In this document: positions 43,600 through 57,500 of the stretch, in pieces
How the letters are laid out: each line of letters begins with the position of its first letter
How positions within the stretch are numbered: the stretch's first letter is position 1
NCBI GenBank assembly: GCA_948099385.1
Contig: CANUEZ040000024.1
Location: 19,914,001-19,978,000 of the forward strand
DNA length: 64,000 nucleotides
Direction: 5' to 3'
Source of the DNA: Fasciola hepatica
Lineage: Eukaryota > Platyhelminthes > Trematoda > Plagiorchiida > Fasciolidae
Made by a program: the position numbers and the translations under genes
Notes under the pieces: generated by a model
The model's input: the letters and a program-made list of their open reading frames with translations, nothing else
Told to the model about the DNA's origin: nothing
Database searches by the model: none

Positions 43600-44844
43600 T
43601 ATCATAGACATCGTCGGATACATGGTGAATTAGAGAATCATAGTGGAATGACAATAAACCAAGATTTTCGATAGATTCACATCTGAGGATGGGAGCATAG
43701 TCCTGTTCCACCACAACAAAGTTTATGATTGACGACTGTCCATCCATGGGATTGACGACTTTCAGCAGCGTCTCACCCTTTGGCTGAACTTTGTCACGGT
43801 TCCACATAGCGAGTTTCTTTTTGTCGGTGTCGGAGTAGTATTAGACAGAGCTTTCCTGGGCATGATGTTAACGGATGATCCCGTGACCAACTGGAAGTCT
43901 ACCTTTTCTCCATTCGCAACTATCCTGCGGAGACCCTTCTTAACTTAGCTGGCACTTGCACCCCATCCACCCGATTCGCGCTGTGACGGCTTTGCTTTCT
44001 ATCCACTGCTGCTTTGAGGAAACATTTGGATGCCAAATGGTTGCTTTTTTCTCCGGACTTAACAACTGTTTCTCACCACGAAATTTAGTTTGCCACAAAA
44101 CTGACATTCCGTATTTGGTATCGTGCGTGTCCCTTATGCTATTTTGTACGGAGCACATGATTCTGATGCTTTTGTCTCCATGCATTGTTTGACTGCATCT
44201 TCACCTCGGAAGATGTCGACGCACTGTTGGAGTAGTAATTTTGGAATCCTCAAAAGCCTTTTATTCACCGCGGGGTCGAGTAATTCGATCATTACCTGAT
44301 GCCGCGCAGGGCTCTGTTCTAGGCAGGCGCAAAAGTTGCATGATCGTGCCAGAGTTTCTGCCGACACCAAAGAGTAAAATGATTCGTCTGGCTTCCGAGT
44401 TCTTTGGGTAAAAGCAGAAAGCCCATTAGTTTCTTTGCACCCAACAAGACAGTGTAGCTAGAGCCCAAGCATGACCCTCATCCAGCCACCACTATCCCCA
44501 TCGGGATCACATGAAAGGCCAATGATGATGCGAAGCGCCGCCGGTCCAATGGTGTGACGAAATAATATAAGCTGGATAGTCTTTGACTCGTACTCCATCA
44601 CCGACAAAGTCCGGAAGTCTTCACACTGCTTTCACCACAGCCTCCAGTTGTTAGCCAATCGACCCAAGTCTTCCGTCACCGAGCTCGCCGATGATTGGAT
44701 CTGCAGGCAATTGTGCTTTTGTGTCTCCGACATCAACATTTTCACATCAGCTTCCGGCGCTAACATGTCAAAAGTCAGTTCTCCGAGAAAAGCAATCGGT
44801 ATATCGTTAAAGCGTGCAACGAGAAAACCTCGATTATTGCTCAT
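43600..44844 (-). pseudogene. Gypsy Gag and protease remnant
   Basis: Positions 44,844-44,632 hold the Gag N-terminus. Positions 44,370-44,134 hold the Gag helical region (HQVMIELLDPAVNKRLLRIP, then VDIFRGEDAVKQCME). Positions 44,185-43,940 hold a decayed zinc-knuckle region. Positions 43,807-43,600 hold the end of the protease-like segment (VVNPMDGQSSIINFVVVEQ, then ILRCESIENLGLLSF). The gene breaks off where the 1.6-kb repeat was inserted. The order and spacing fit a standard gag-pol. Confidence 0.65.
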
Positions 44845-45010
44845 CTTTCAGTGGCTTTTAAAGCCTTTTTCGTCAATCAGATTGCTCGATTCGCAGTGTG
44901 CAAAACAAAAGTCACTTTCTGACCTATCAGCGAGCGGCTTTGATGTGGTAAAACAAAAACGTGCCCAACACAGTACCTGACCATCCTTTCATTGCCTCGG
45001 AGGCTTCTAT
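44768..45010 (-). repeat. 5' LTR of the minus-strand Gypsy
   Basis: This is the pair of 39,049-39,271. The first Gag methionine (44,844) lies within the repeated part, so the LTR edge toward Gag is uncertain. Confidence 0.6.
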
Positions 45011-45129
45011 CTAGTCCCCTAGAAAGCGCGGCTTTTTGATTGAGAAGCGCTCCAGGGCGAGAGACGCTTGGTGCAGCTACCCCATGTCCAGCCTCCGTTC
45101 TAGTGGCAGACCCTGACACGTTCATAGAA

Positions 45130-47575
45130 CATTCTTTGTCCCCTCAGTAGTGCTGTGCGTGGGCCTGCACAGTGCTCCAGGTGCGGCCTAACCTTGCCTT
45201 TATTGGTCGGAACGAAAATCTCCGGCCCCTCCACGCGACACCTTTGTTCCACCTCGAAAGAATTCACCCTTGGCCATTTTGCCCTTGCTATGCACCGCTT
45301 CGATGGCTGGAAGATGACGTCTAGTTCAGCTCACAATTCATTGACTTGAGGAGCCATCTGAAACGATCCTACGCCATTCCCACTGACCATTATGTTTGTT
45401 GTCTGCAACGGCACTGGGCGAGGTTTAGCGGAATGTCCCATTTCCGCGACTAATTGGGAACGGCTAACACTTCGAGTTCCATGTTTTCTCCTGCTATCTC
45501 GATGCCATCGGCGAACACTAATGTAGGGTTGATAGGTTTTTGTGCTAGATCATTGAAGGGGATGCTGGAGAGCAGAGGGACGAGCACCGTTCTCTGTAGT
45601 ACCCCGCTAGTTACAACTTACGATGTTGAGGAGTGACCACCCACCTTAGCAATAAACTTCCACCCTGTTATGAAGTCACTTAATTATTTCCAAGATCTGC
45701 CGACTAATCCTGTAGAATGCAGTCTGACATCCAGAAAGCTGTGCTTCATGGAATCAAGAGCCTTTCTAAGGCCCATAGAACAGGCCCCAGCTATCTGTCC
45801 TTAGCTCGGGAACCTGACTACCTCATCGAGGAACAGAAGGAGATCCGGTAGGCAAGTGAGTTTTGTGCACTCGATAAGGAGTTGTACCGAATCAAATGCC
45901 TAGGAATCCGTTTTCTCTTTATCGGCTCCGAGCACCTCGGCAGCACCGACATCTAGCTAATCGGCCCGTAATTTTTAACTTTATTTGGGCCCAGCCCTGT
46001 ATAATCCCATTCCTATCTCCCTCCTCCAGGCTACAGGCTCACTTCCCTCTCTAAGTCATGTTTCATGCAACAGCCCCATGGAAATCTCTACGACTTCAGC
46101 TAAATGCTGGATGAAGGCTGGGATAATCCAATGTGGTCCTGTGGCTTCATTTCTACTCATAAGTCGCAGTTCCAAGCAAACCTGCTCTTCCGCATTAAGT
46201 CCTCATTTTGGGGGCGTTTGTGTTTTCTACCGTGTTTCCTCCACTTTATCTGATGTCTGACGTATGCTCGTGAAAAGCGACAAGGACTTGCCGGCCTAGA
46301 CTTCCTCTATTATTGTTAGTCTTCTATTGGCTCCCTTCAAAGTTGCTACGGTTTTCCTCATAAGCTTCTAAGAATAGACGTGCGAACAGGAGGGCTTGGG
46401 CTCAGTAATGACCGATGCCACCAAACTGCACTGAAAAGCATATTTATGTGTTCTCTTGACCGCTGGAGCTATGTTCTTGACTACCTTGTAGTTGTTTCAT
46501 TCTAATTCGGTTTTGTACACCTTGCTCATTGTTGTTTACGGATGGCTATGACCTCTTGAACTTAGGCCTTTAACCGAGGAGGTCTATTCTTGCTGACATC
46601 AGACCGCAGATCCACTGATTCCTCCGCAAGTTGAATTAGTCCACCCGTGATGGTGTCCGAGCTTTCTTCTAGCAAGGGGTCCGAGGCTCGGTGTACCATG
46701 TATCCCTTCCACTGACCTGTCTTGTTCGTCGATATATACTCTGCCATTGCACCTACACAAGGCTTTTTCAAATGGCTTGCTGCCGATGGGTACAGTTGCC
46801 TAAGGATTTTGCGACAGCTGTTCCATTTTTATCTCCCTTATTTCCTCTTGATACCACGGCTTGACTTATTCAAGCAGAGACCAACCGTACCCTCCTTTGT
46901 GTGTGATGGCTTGCTTCACATGGTGCATAATTACAAGCATCTGAAACTACCGTAGAGAACTGCCACTCGGTGACCCTCTCGGTACGGTCTCCTTTACCGG
47001 GTTGATCCCTGGCAAGCTGAAATCTCCTGCTGGGGGAATCGCCTCTGCCTATGCTAACACGGCTAGCAGCGTCAGTGGAAGCTCCAAGTCTACCTCCGCC
47101 GTCGTGTGTGGGGGGCCCTGAGGATGCAGAATTCGCAGACTTTCTAATACATGGCACCAGTGAAGCAGGATATGACAAGCTAGTTGGCTGAATCTACTTC
47201 GAACGGGGGTCCCCAGTCGCTTAGACCGGTCCGTGTCATCAGTGCAACCCCGCCCTTTTGTCTTCTGTTCTTGCTTTTTTGACTTAGAGCAGCATATCCA
47301 CGGAAAAATTTGCCGTAATTCTCCTGCATCATCCAACTTTCCTTCAAGGCGGCGACGTCGGAATCTGTCATTCTAATGTGGCCTGGGTTCTGTCTACCGG
47401 TGAACAGAAGCCCACGGAAGTTGTTATTTGTGAGTGATTTACGGCGTCCACTATCCCCGTTGAGCATACAGGTTGGGCCTGAACACTTGTACTTGATGTC
47501 ATGTTCGTATAAACCTACAAAGAAAACGAGGTTTGGAAACAGAGCTTGACTAACCCCTTCCCCTGAGGACGTCAT
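45130..47575 (-). mobile_element. Decayed LINE (endonuclease and RT)
   Basis: Positions 47,575-47,180 hold the endonuclease N-terminus (NNNFRGLLFTGRQN, then DVAALKESWM where TETW is usual, and GYAALSQKSKNRRQKGGVAL). Positions 46,180-45,450 hold the RT in pieces: an ATGPHWIIP block, a VTSGVLQRTVLVPLLS block and FADGIEI, in which the second catalytic Asp of FADD is replaced by Gly. Many stops and shifts are present. The copy is dead. Confidence 0.6.
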
Positions 47576-48699
47576 AATGTTTTGGATTTGTGAAAATGCA
47601 GGAGTAAATACGTTATTCGTTTATTTCGTACCACTCGGGTATTTGTGCACCAATCTTTGTTTACTTGACTCCAAGGCGAGATTTTGTCACGACTCGTTTG
47701 GATCTGTGTATCTCGTGCTCTCATCTTCTCACTCCGCGAACTAGGCTCTCATTTCGAATTTTCGTGATCGCTTATTTATGGTCTGCATATATTTGCGAAA
47801 TTACCGATTTCCTAATCCAGTATCTTATCATTTGCGAATAAATCTTTCTCTGGGCTTGAGGTTCTTGTGAACTGGTCATGCATTGCTCGACCGTGCAGTA
47901 CAGCGAGAAGCCCCCCAGCGGGTATAGACAGCAATAACATTAATTTCATAAATTGGGACCCGATCCAATTTGGGCTGCATCCATGAGTCTGGGGAGTATC
48001 GTGTTATTCAGAGTAATTTCATACGCAATCCAATGCCTTCTAGCTTCACCTAGAGCACACGACCAACCAGGTGAAGCCTGATCGTAACCGTCAGATCGTT
48101 TAGATACAATGAGGCCCTACTTTTGAAGGGCAGCGCTTTATCTGTCGATAAGCTTATGGACCCTTTTGTATATAAGACAACGGGTACCAAGCAAATGTGA
48201 CAGAATAAGTTCTTGCCATTCCCTTTAGGCTTGGCGTTCTTCTAGTGATCTCAGCCCGGGTCCGGGCTGTTTCATTACGCAGGACCCGTCGGGAAGGTGC
48301 AAGTGCTGCAGGCAACCAGACGAACGCCCCAGGACTATCTTCGCTCCCTCGGCCTGATATTGCTTCACTCGCCAGCAGCGGCCTTACAGTTCATCCAGAG
48401 TGCCCCTTGATCTATGCAAAATCGGAGCACATTTTGCAGGCAATCCTCTCTGTGGATGCCGTCCGAATGGAACGAAGGAAGCAAGGTCCTATCACACCGC
48501 ACCAAACAACTGGACTGATGCTGTAAAGTACACATTAGATTTTCATAGTGAAAATTCTTTTCATTTAAGAGTTCACTCCAGAGTGCACAGGACGGAAGTT
48601 TTGTAGACCAATCGTGCGCTCAGATAGTCGTATCTTTCTCGAACTTCGTTGGCTCACAACATCGTGAGTTGTGTTCCTCCATGAGGACAGAAGTCACGA
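47576..48699. other. No gene recognised
   Basis: No clear coding or repeat signal is seen. Open frames at 48,245-48,606 carry no motif that I know. Confidence 0.45.
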
Positions 48700-49900
48700 G
48701 GTAACATAACCTTCACAGGCATACCCGTAATGACAAAAATACCGGGGGCCCATAATCTCAACCTTATCGTCGATAAAACTGGCTCTGGGAACGGCAAGTT
48801 ACAGCGTGAATCTAAGGCACTCTCAAAGGCTGGTTTATTGCTGCAAAGTTGAGCCCCATCTGGGAGCTCATTTCAAAAAGACAATCTAACTAGGGAGAAT
48901 TTAGCTTGAAAGTCGGCGGTGAGCTTGCTCATCGTGGCCTAAGGTAATGCCCCCTAGTACCGCGCCTAAGAGCAGCATCGAACAGATCACTCATGTCTAC
49001 ATCTGACAGACCCTTCAAAATCTGGAAAGCTTTTGTTGAGTCACTTCGGCCCCCGCGAGGAGCTAAAGAGATTAGGGTCATCTAGGCATCAGGCCTAAGA
49101 TTTCCATATCTGCCCGGAGATCATTCCAGTTGCTAGTCACTGCGCACTTTTTCAAGCATTCTGAATCTGCCATAACACTGAGCCCAAGCTGGCACAGAGT
49201 AACCCTGGAGAAGTCGCACCAAAATCTTGTGAAGTGGAACAGACTTCTGTTCACCAGCAAGTGGCCATAATACACCACCTAGCAAGCCATCCTCGAGCTT
49301 CATTTCCAGCCATCCGGCATCATCTCCATGGCTGAGAGTCCCCAGTGAACTTCACATATAAGTATTTTACCTCCAGGGCTTGACGACGGAATATTGCTTG
49401 TTCCGTCTACAATGGTAGTCAGGATGTAGCATTAAGCGCCAATCAAGAGTGAAGTCCACCGATCCAACCTCCTGTGAATAGCATCTGGGCCCTGCGTTGA
49501 ATCGGTCTCCGGAATTTTCACGTTATCTTCACAGATGAAGCACAGGTTGCTAGGTTCTTTCACTTGGTCGCTTGTGTGGGGGACGAAGAGCAAGGGCGCC
49601 AGCACTGAACCCCTAGCACACCACTGGCAACGTGCTCCGACCTAGATAAATGGCAGCCCGCCTTGATACTAAGCCCACGATTCTCAGGAATGTGCTTTAC
49701 AATTCCTTGTCCTCTCGCATATCACCAAGGTTTTCGGTTCACAGTCTAGCAAGCCATGACCTACGGAGTTGGAAGCCTTACTGAAATCCAAACTACAAAT
49801 CCCGGCTGTCGTGCCTTCTTCCTTTCGGCCTGTGGTCCCGTCTAAGAACATCGGTGGGCTTATCACAAACGATCTGCTTTTATCAGGTATGGTTTATTGT
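48700..49900 (-). pseudogene. LINE RT and C-terminal remnant
   Basis: Positions 49,866-49,684 on the minus strand read GICSLDFSKASNSVGHGLLD, the RT block that carries the first catalytic Asp. A SGVLGVQC-like block and a CASSVKI segment (decayed FADD) follow to about 49,500. Positions 49,060-48,940 hold the post-RT region (TKAFQILKGLSDVDMSDLFD, then RGTRGHY). Frames are broken throughout. Confidence 0.6.
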
Positions 49901-50920
49901 TGACGTGTCCCCGGATATATAAGGCTGGTTGTTCGCCCAACGATGCCGGGGCGGCAGGGTGCACATGCCTGGTGGCCCGCGATGTTGCTTAAAGTATCTC
50001 ATGACGAAGAGGAGTGATATGTCTTTTTCTTCTTTGTCTTTGTCTGTTTTCCTCTTATCGTTTCCCTCATGTTACGATAGTTTCTCTTCACTTTTTATCC
50101 ACTGGCTAATATCTAATTTTTTTACGCCTTCTTGTCTTTTCCTCGTTGCCTTTCTCCTCATCTTTTTATTCTAGCTCTTGTTCTGATCCTCCCGTTCTTC
50201 TTTTGCATCGCCATCCTTCTTGTCTTCATCTTATTACATTTGAGCTTCTAGCCGATCTGAGCTTATCATAATCCACCTCCTTCTGTCCCCTCTTCGCTGG
50301 CTCGGTGAAGCGGGTTTTTACCAAAGTCGAGGACGGCGGTGTTAAACTTTTCAGCTCAGATGGGCCATAGGTCAGGAGGAAAGTACGCGAAAGATATGGA
50401 ACCCTGGATGCCCCGTCACAGCTTTACATCATACTTGAACCACACTCCATTCTCAGGCAGGCCCAAGGTGCAGCGTATTAAAACCATCAGATCAACTGAA
50501 GCACCAAGTAGTCACTGCGCGACGCCGTGTGAATGATTTTATTCCGAATATTGCACTCGGAGTTTTGAATAGGACACCTGGGCACTGTTCTGCCACAAAA
50601 TTGTCAAGCTGCCCTTTGGCCGCCGTTGCCAATCACTTTAGATGGGAGCCTCGGTAGCGAGTTTTGGGGAGGCAGACGCACACCAGTGAGCCATGTTTCC
50701 TACCCCTGGGTGGCAGAAGCCACCTCTTCAGACTAGGGGAGTGACCACGTACCTGACAATTGGATGCCAGTGTGAATAGGTTTCAATTAGGACGTCTCTC
50801 ATAGTGTATGGTGTCTCTCAGGGGAACTAGTTCTTTTGTACTTCATAATGTATAGGCTTAGAGGGGGTGGCCTTTCAAAGCTTGTCATGCTTGATAACTT
50901 CCGCACTTACTTGGTGGCCT
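49901..50920. other. No gene recognised; pyrimidine-rich tract
   Basis: Positions about 50,025-50,240 are strongly T/C-rich on the plus strand. The rest shows no coding or repeat signal that I can support. Confidence 0.45.
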
Positions 50921-52590
50921 TCAGCTGCCCCTGTTCATGGTGTTCACTCTTGTCGCCCCAGTACGGGCGGACAAGTTGGGATTTTTGACTCCGACCAACA
51001 CTTTTGAGAATGCTTCGAGGCTGAACTTCCCTGGGAGCCTACTAATTAAGTTGAGTCTGAGAATGGCCCCGCGAACCAAGGCTAAGCAATTTCTCGTCTG
51101 AGACAGATCGTCTCCAATGGCCACGCCCAGACCTCTTTCCCGTGTAAAGCTAGGCAGCATGCTGCCTCAGGCTCCAGGGGTTCACCGGATGCCGCCCACG
51201 TGCATGACGTTCCACCCGGCCGAATCAAACTATATATGGCTTCGGGCTGACCTCTTGAAGAGATCGCCAAGACCAGCTCGCTACCCGTCTCCACCTACTT
51301 CGTATGGAGTACTCAGGTATTTATGCCTTTCAAGTACAGTAGAATAATTGACTGTATTTCACGAGGGGAAAAGCTTACGAACACAATGAATAGTCTGCTT
51401 CCGAGTGTGACTCCCGAGGTGCACAACCTTAAGCTGGGTGATTTCTCTGGGGCTGGTGAGGGAAATCGCTACCGTCTGCCTAAAAGAGGTCCGGGTCTAT
51501 GAAGTCCACTTGGACTCTATTATTTAGCGCTCGGGTGAAACGCTTTATTGTTTCTGTGAATTTGGTTTGGCGAGATCTACGGCCCCTTATATCTTTCCGA
51601 GAATGGCGCAACATGATGCCGTTTTCAACGAACAAGAGGACGGCACCATCGATCAAGCATTTTAAATCATTGACTCCCCTCCATTATATAATGGCACGCA
51701 ATTTCAAGAGGGGGTTTTAGGAAGCTTGAAGATGTTAACTGTGGAAGGTGATAAGGGACAAAGGCAGGAGGCAAACCCCGGGAGAGAAAGGTTGGAAGCC
51801 CAATATAATGACCGTTTGACCGCGGCTGGTTGGCCATAGGGAGAAGCCCTGCCGGATGGCACTTTTGCCGAAATTTTCCGTTCCCTGCAGTCAAGATCCG
51901 TAAAATTGCGTGGGTTTTCCACTCTCCAGGAAAGGTTTTAAACCTCAAGAACACTTAAAATGGTCTGAGAGTGGGAGAGCCGGTAGCTCTACACGCTATG
52001 TGAGCAGCAGCAGTGGCATATCATCCAGTCCGGGAGATTTTCGGGACTGTGATCTACTAAGCTTACGTTCAACTTGTGTAGATGAGAAGGTTGGTGAGGC
52101 TGCATCTGGTGGTAGCCCTGGTCGCTTTGGGGTTGGACCATCGTTCGTCACCTGGTTAAGCCTTTCCGGGACAACAAATGAGGGTCAGTATCGAATCAGA
52201 GAACTGACTGCCTCTGTTGCCTTTCGTCAATGTTTCGTCCGCCTGCTGCACCTCCAATACGCCAGGCCCAGCCCATAATAATTTAGATGCGTAGTCATGA
52301 TACCCTCTAGGATCTGTTGCCACCCTGTTTCGGAAGTGCTTTCATAATCCGGAGTATACTGCTTGCGTTGCGAATCACAAAGATTTCGGATGTGATTGTA
52401 TTGGGTACAGTCAAGAGGGATATATGCTAACCGATATTTATTCCATGCCTTACTCCTCACCCTTATTATTTTAGAGTACTGCAGCGAGCAAACGCTCTGG
52501 GTTTTAAGTTCCCAGCGTATATCCGAGGCACAAATCTCCACGCAGCTTCGGTTAGAACTCCGCTCATGCTGCTCCAGCGCAACCACCGAG
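50921..52590 (-). pseudogene. Decayed LINE ORF2 (linker, early RT, post-RT)
   Basis: Positions 52,586-52,227 hold the endonuclease-RT linker (VRSKAWNKYR, IRNLCDSQRKQY). Positions 51,954-51,667 hold an early RT block (TFPGEWKTHAI). Positions 51,160-50,921 hold the post-RT block (GVAIGDDLSQTRNC, then KFSLEAFSKVLVG). The RT palm is not recognisable. The order fits one minus-strand LINE. Confidence 0.55.
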
Positions 52591-52789
52591 CAGAGGGACG
52601 CAAATTACCCTAGTGGCGCGAGAATTTGGCCAATTCCCCGACGAAAATAACGGGGACCCTTGGAACTTATCGTAAGTCAAACGTGACAGATAGCTATCGT
52701 AAGAGACCACCTGTCAAGCTCAACAAGCAAAAAATCTAAATACCCTCAAATTTACTCATCGGCGATGAATTCCGCCAGACAGAACATTC
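52591..52789. other. Spacer between LINE and CsRn1-like remnants
   Basis: No feature is recognised. Confidence 0.4.
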
Positions 52790-54520
52790 TAAGTTTGGTC
52801 ATAATCCAATTTCGTATAATGTATACAACTTTCACACCCTGGATCTTCTTACGATAGCCATAACACTTAGCAGCGCGCGAAGAAGACACACTCCAAATAC
52901 CGAAACTGGGTTCTCTGTCGGCTGGAGAGGAGCACGAGCATGTGAGCAGCATAAGAACGAACAACAGACAGGGCACCAAGTTCTGTGGGCCTGCAAATTA
53001 GGGAACTTATTATTGTGAGTGTCTGTATACCAGCTTTACCAAGGAGGTCTCCCCCTGGAAAGCTGATATGGTTGAGTTTTGATCCGTGTTTGGTAAATGG
53101 ACCGCAGTCGTGAGAGACGTTTTCAATACCTAACACAGCCATCGAGCGAGTCGACAAAACCGGAGCATGCAGTTGTTCATGAATTTCTCCATTGCTGTTC
53201 ATCAGCCGCAAAAGCGCGTCCTTCTCAGAAGTGAACGTGATGTAACTAGGTCTCCCTTGCGATTTTGCACGACGAGAGTAAAGAGTTTATTTCAGATTCA
53301 TCGTTTTCGACGTAAACTCAAGGAGTTTTTGCGTGTAGTGGTTATTGCCTTGACGAGGGAGCCATCGCCCGAGGTCAGCTGGGTCCAGGCATGATTCAGC
53401 GAGCTTTGCGTCTGAACAAAATGGGGTCCTATCAGTCCATGTGGTTCCCTCCGAAGGGGGAAAGCCGGGAGGCACGAGACCCAAGTAACACCTTGGTTCA
53501 CGGTCAGATGTAAGACTGAGGTGGACATGCTTGCGCAACGCAGGCTGTCGCTGCCCCCGTGGTGATAAAACACAAGCCGTCATATATTTTCATGTCAATA
53601 AGCTATGTACGAGTGGTATACGAAAAGTAGATGTAAATATTTGCGAGGGCTACAAATTCTCCAAACCTAGCTGACTGCCCCAGCTCGCACTTGCTTTGCG
53701 CCACCCTGTTGACGGATACGGCTGTATCTTCCGTAGGGTTGGGTGCTGCTGCCGAAAATGGGCAATCGTGCTTGGGAAGTATAAGGGCCGACACTAGTCC
53801 ACCAGCCTGAGGCTGTTTGCGGGGTACGATATCCAGAGGAAGTCCTACCTCAACAAATGCTGGTTTAAGGCGACTCATTCTGGTGGTTTTATTCCGACCT
53901 TTACTATCTACCACGTATTGTTCTATTTTTGCGGAAAAACGCTCAGAACTGTAGTTAGCAAGCTGCAGTGACTATCGCACCCCATTTACACTGATGGACA
54001 CATGGCTAGTGGTGGCTGGAATGGAAGGTACGTAGCTGTTGAAGGTGTCTCCCCCTAACGGGTGGGCTCTGGAGCCAGCATTTCGGGCGACGAAAGTTTC
54101 TTTTAACCCCGCAATGGCGGCTCACAGGGGGGGGGGCAGTAAAGAACAGATCACCTAAAGGCTGTAAAGTGTAGCAGCGAACCAGTTCGGCCTGCCTACC
54201 ACTTGCCATCCCCCCATGGTGCTGTGGAGCCCCAATAGAACAGTTAGTTACACTTTACTCCATGGCGCATTATCGCGAGCAGCAGCTTTAAGTTGATGGT
54301 AGAATCGCTCTACCGCGCCATTAGCCCGGGGTCAATCAGCGGTAGTCTTGAGTCCACAACCGAATGCGCTAAGTGAATCGAGGGGGCTACCGTGAAGATG
54401 GGAACCACTACGAGTGTTCGTAACGGCCAGGCAACCGAACCGATCTACCTAACCTATTACGAGAGCCCTTGCAGCTTTCTTTCACACAGGACGGGGATTA
54501 GGTATGAGCTGTGGCCGCAA
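52790..54520 (-). mobile_element. Second, decayed CsRn1-like Gypsy (3' part only)
   Basis: On the minus strand about 54,340-54,240 encodes the integrase block ANGAVERFYHQLKAA. About 54,060-53,960 encodes a DTFNSYVPSIPATTSHVSI block. Positions 53,914-53,603 encode the pol tail (RMSRLKPAFVEV), which matches the complete element at 35,700-36,130. The 3' region follows, with a copy of the polypurine tract (AGGGGGAGACCTCC, about 53,047-53,060). Then comes an LTR-like stretch (about 53,046-52,790) that aligns with the 270-bp LTR in patches (TTGGTG, GCTCCTC, CGCGCGCTGC, GGCTATCG). The 5' two-thirds are missing. Confidence 0.65.
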
Positions 54521-57500
54521 AGAGAAACACCTTCTTCCCGGGGACACCGATAACAACAGTAAAGGTTTATTTCGGGTACACTCGAAGCATGCTTGATTGC
54601 ATGATCATACGGTACAAGTGAGAATGCAAAAAGGTTCCTTGTATTATCATTTGGTTAAGTGCAGCACAAAAAAATATCGGTTTTATTGGTCACATGAACG
54701 AAAGCCCGGCAAATTTGAGTTTGGATGTCAGTGGACGCGCCGCTGGGTGTTGACGTTCTGTGATCCAACAGAGAGTTATTCGAAAATTTGGTGTAGATTT
54801 GATTGGGTGCGCGATAACTGATTCGCCATTTGTGAAAACGTGCAGCCATTTGTACAAGGGTACAGCCCAAGGTAACCGATAAGCAGCTCTAGGAATTTTA
54901 CAGCAAAATTAGGAACCATACAGCAAAATTCACCATATGAAGGGAAGAGCTTCAGTTCCATTTTTATATATAAATTATGATGTAGATAGGTGTGGTTTTT
55001 GCTCCTCACTCGAGATGATACGGAGCCTAGTTATGGAATATAAATATTTATTGTGGAACCTGTACCTAAGTATGTACTTTCAATGGGTAGCTAATATATA
55101 AAGATATGTATGTAAACATGTATATATATATACTCGAATACGTAGGGAAAACTTTTCTAGATTTAGTCCATCTCCTCCAGCCTGAACGATCTTCTGTTTC
55201 CGTGACCGCAGTATTGTAATATTGTACGCACCTAAGCCAACCTTTAGTTACACGAGCTTAAGTCTACGCTCATGAGGAAGCAGGACGCTAATTAGGCTCA
55301 CTTGTCTACACGTAACCCACCCACATTGTAATACGTTGAACCTAACGGATGGACCCATTCCGTAGCGAATGCAAAATGGAGGACAAAAAGAATAATAAGA
55401 AGTGTATTGAAAGATCGTGGTTCAATGGTGAAAAATGATCCATTGATACACACTTCCGTGCCGAAGGTCTACGGTCATAAAAGTGGATCTAACCGTGTCC
55501 AGAACCCTCGATGTTGTAAGGTCTTGGCGTGTTCTCTCTGTGAAGTAAAAATGAAAGCAATTATTATGTGTTAACTTTGTTCGTCTTGTGCCACTCAGTT
55601 TCCCCAGGTACCTGTTAACAGTGTGATGGTCTCCCCAGTCTACTGTTGTATTAGTAGCTTTGTCAAAGCAGCCTATGTTGAAATCTCCTCCGGACCCTAT
55701 GACTGTGGCTAAGTTCCTCAGCTGACGAACATAAAGTTACCATTTATCGTTACCCAGGCTTCCTGAAGCAACCGATATATCCTTCCCAACGTCTTGGCTG
55801 ACGGACAACTTGTGATTAGGGTTGTACTGGAGCGGGATTTCTTCAGTTTCTGCCAAAAACTTTGTGAGCGTTCCAATCGACAACGTTAGTTGAAAGTCAA
55901 CAGCCCATCGACTTACTGGTAGTCTACGGAATACATATTCTATTTTGTCAGTCATGCAAAATGTGACTACATGAAATCGACCACTGTTTAAAAAATCAGC
56001 AAGTGCGACTAGGGTAAAGACCCGTTCCAACGGTCACTTTATATAACCGACGGCACACGAGCAACCATCTGCCGCAATTGGGAACAATACGCCTAACCTG
56101 ATGCAAACGCAGCTGTTTCTTAAGTGCTACACGAGCGATAGTACTTACTCGGGTCAAAACCCTGAGTATTTATCCGTTCCAAAGGACGGTCAGAAGGAGC
56201 TAACTAACTGGTTTCTTAGTCTAGGGCTCCTAGCTTCATTTAAATCCTCTGTTCGTTTTAAAATTCCAGTGAAAACATCTACTAGAGACGATCTGGCAGG
56301 TAGCCCTTCCTTAAGGTGATGATTCTCAAACTCGACCCTAATGGTGGTAAAAGTACCGAAGGTTTCCATATTCATTACACTAAAACCCGTCCACATTACT
56401 TCTTATGGTAACCCAGTGCGGTTCAAGTGGTTCATGGCCTTTTCACTACGGCCTAGGAAGGCGACCCCAAACCTGACAAATACAACCTTATTGGAGGCGT
56501 AAACCAGATTGCCCATCTACTGATGGACGCTTCGATTGTCATTTAATGACAAAAGCTGCAAGCTATAAGAATGACACTTCACGTCCCTAAGAACATGAAA
56601 GCGACAAGAAACGAATTGTGCTCCCGGATACGTAACAGCAAATCAATTGTACTGTGCTAAGCTTCGATCTAATACAGTGGCTTTCACGTTGGCTGTACCT
56701 GGTAATCTGGCTCTCATTTCTGTGATTGCAAGCGGGTAACCTGCACTGCTCTTGTTATGGAGCAGGGCGTAGAATACCGAACGACCTAGGCCACCGTCGT
56801 CTATCAACACGCAGTGCCATGGAGGGTAGCCACCACAGTTCAGCTGGTGGGTGGCATCCGTTGGCAGTACCTCACTATATTCGTCCTCAGAGCCTTCACG
56901 GTCTGTGGAATATGGAACGCGAATCTGAATACGCCTTCACGCGGTATGATTCGTAAGTAACCATTGCCAGTCATTAGTTATTGAACTTTCAGAACATCGC
57001 TCAGGCTATCTACGGCATTCGCATTGGCCCTCATGTAGTAAATATCCCTTACGGTGAACAACCGGTAGAACTTTTGGCGAGCATATTAACATATTTCACT
57101 GTATCTATGTAAAGTACCCATCAGTTCTAACATGTGTGACTCTTGTTCAGGAGTCAACCGTCTAGCACGGTGGTAGGACCTATCTCTGATTAGATGGAAA
57201 TCGTGGTTATGCCGCAGACTTTGACCGACGACTTTGTATTGCATTCCAAAGGCACAGATTCTCACGAAGGCCGGGCATTGAGTACTCCGATGTCTGAAAA
57301 GTAAACATGGAATTACTGTGCGGTGCCTACCTGATGGCTGTCCTATTTAGGGGTCGATTATGAACGCAGCAAAATTTAACCCGGTCGTGTGGAAGCTGCT
57401 TTGGCAGTGCACCCGGAAGTGTACGAAGTAAGTTCTCAGCACTCACACTCTCAAGAACGTAAAATGAGATGCAAGTATGACGCTGAAATAACCGACAGTC

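Larger units (their letters stand above)
39049..45010 (-). mobile_element. Gypsy LTR retrotransposon, interrupted by the 1.6-kb repeat
   Basis: The order on the minus strand is LTR (about 45,010-44,768), Gag (44,844-43,940), protease end (43,807-43,600), the inserted repeat (43,594-41,976), RT (from about 41,970), RNase H, integrase, acidic tail (stop at 39,272) and LTR (39,271-39,049). The LTR pair is visibly diverged and the coding frames carry many stops, so this element is older than the BEL/Pao and CsRn1-like copies. It belongs to a different Gypsy lineage from the CsRn1-like element. Confidence 0.8.

Noticed and set aside
54597..54821. Small Trp/Arg-rich open frame (74 codons)
   Set aside because: It is short, with no motif, no splice context and no second copy to support it.
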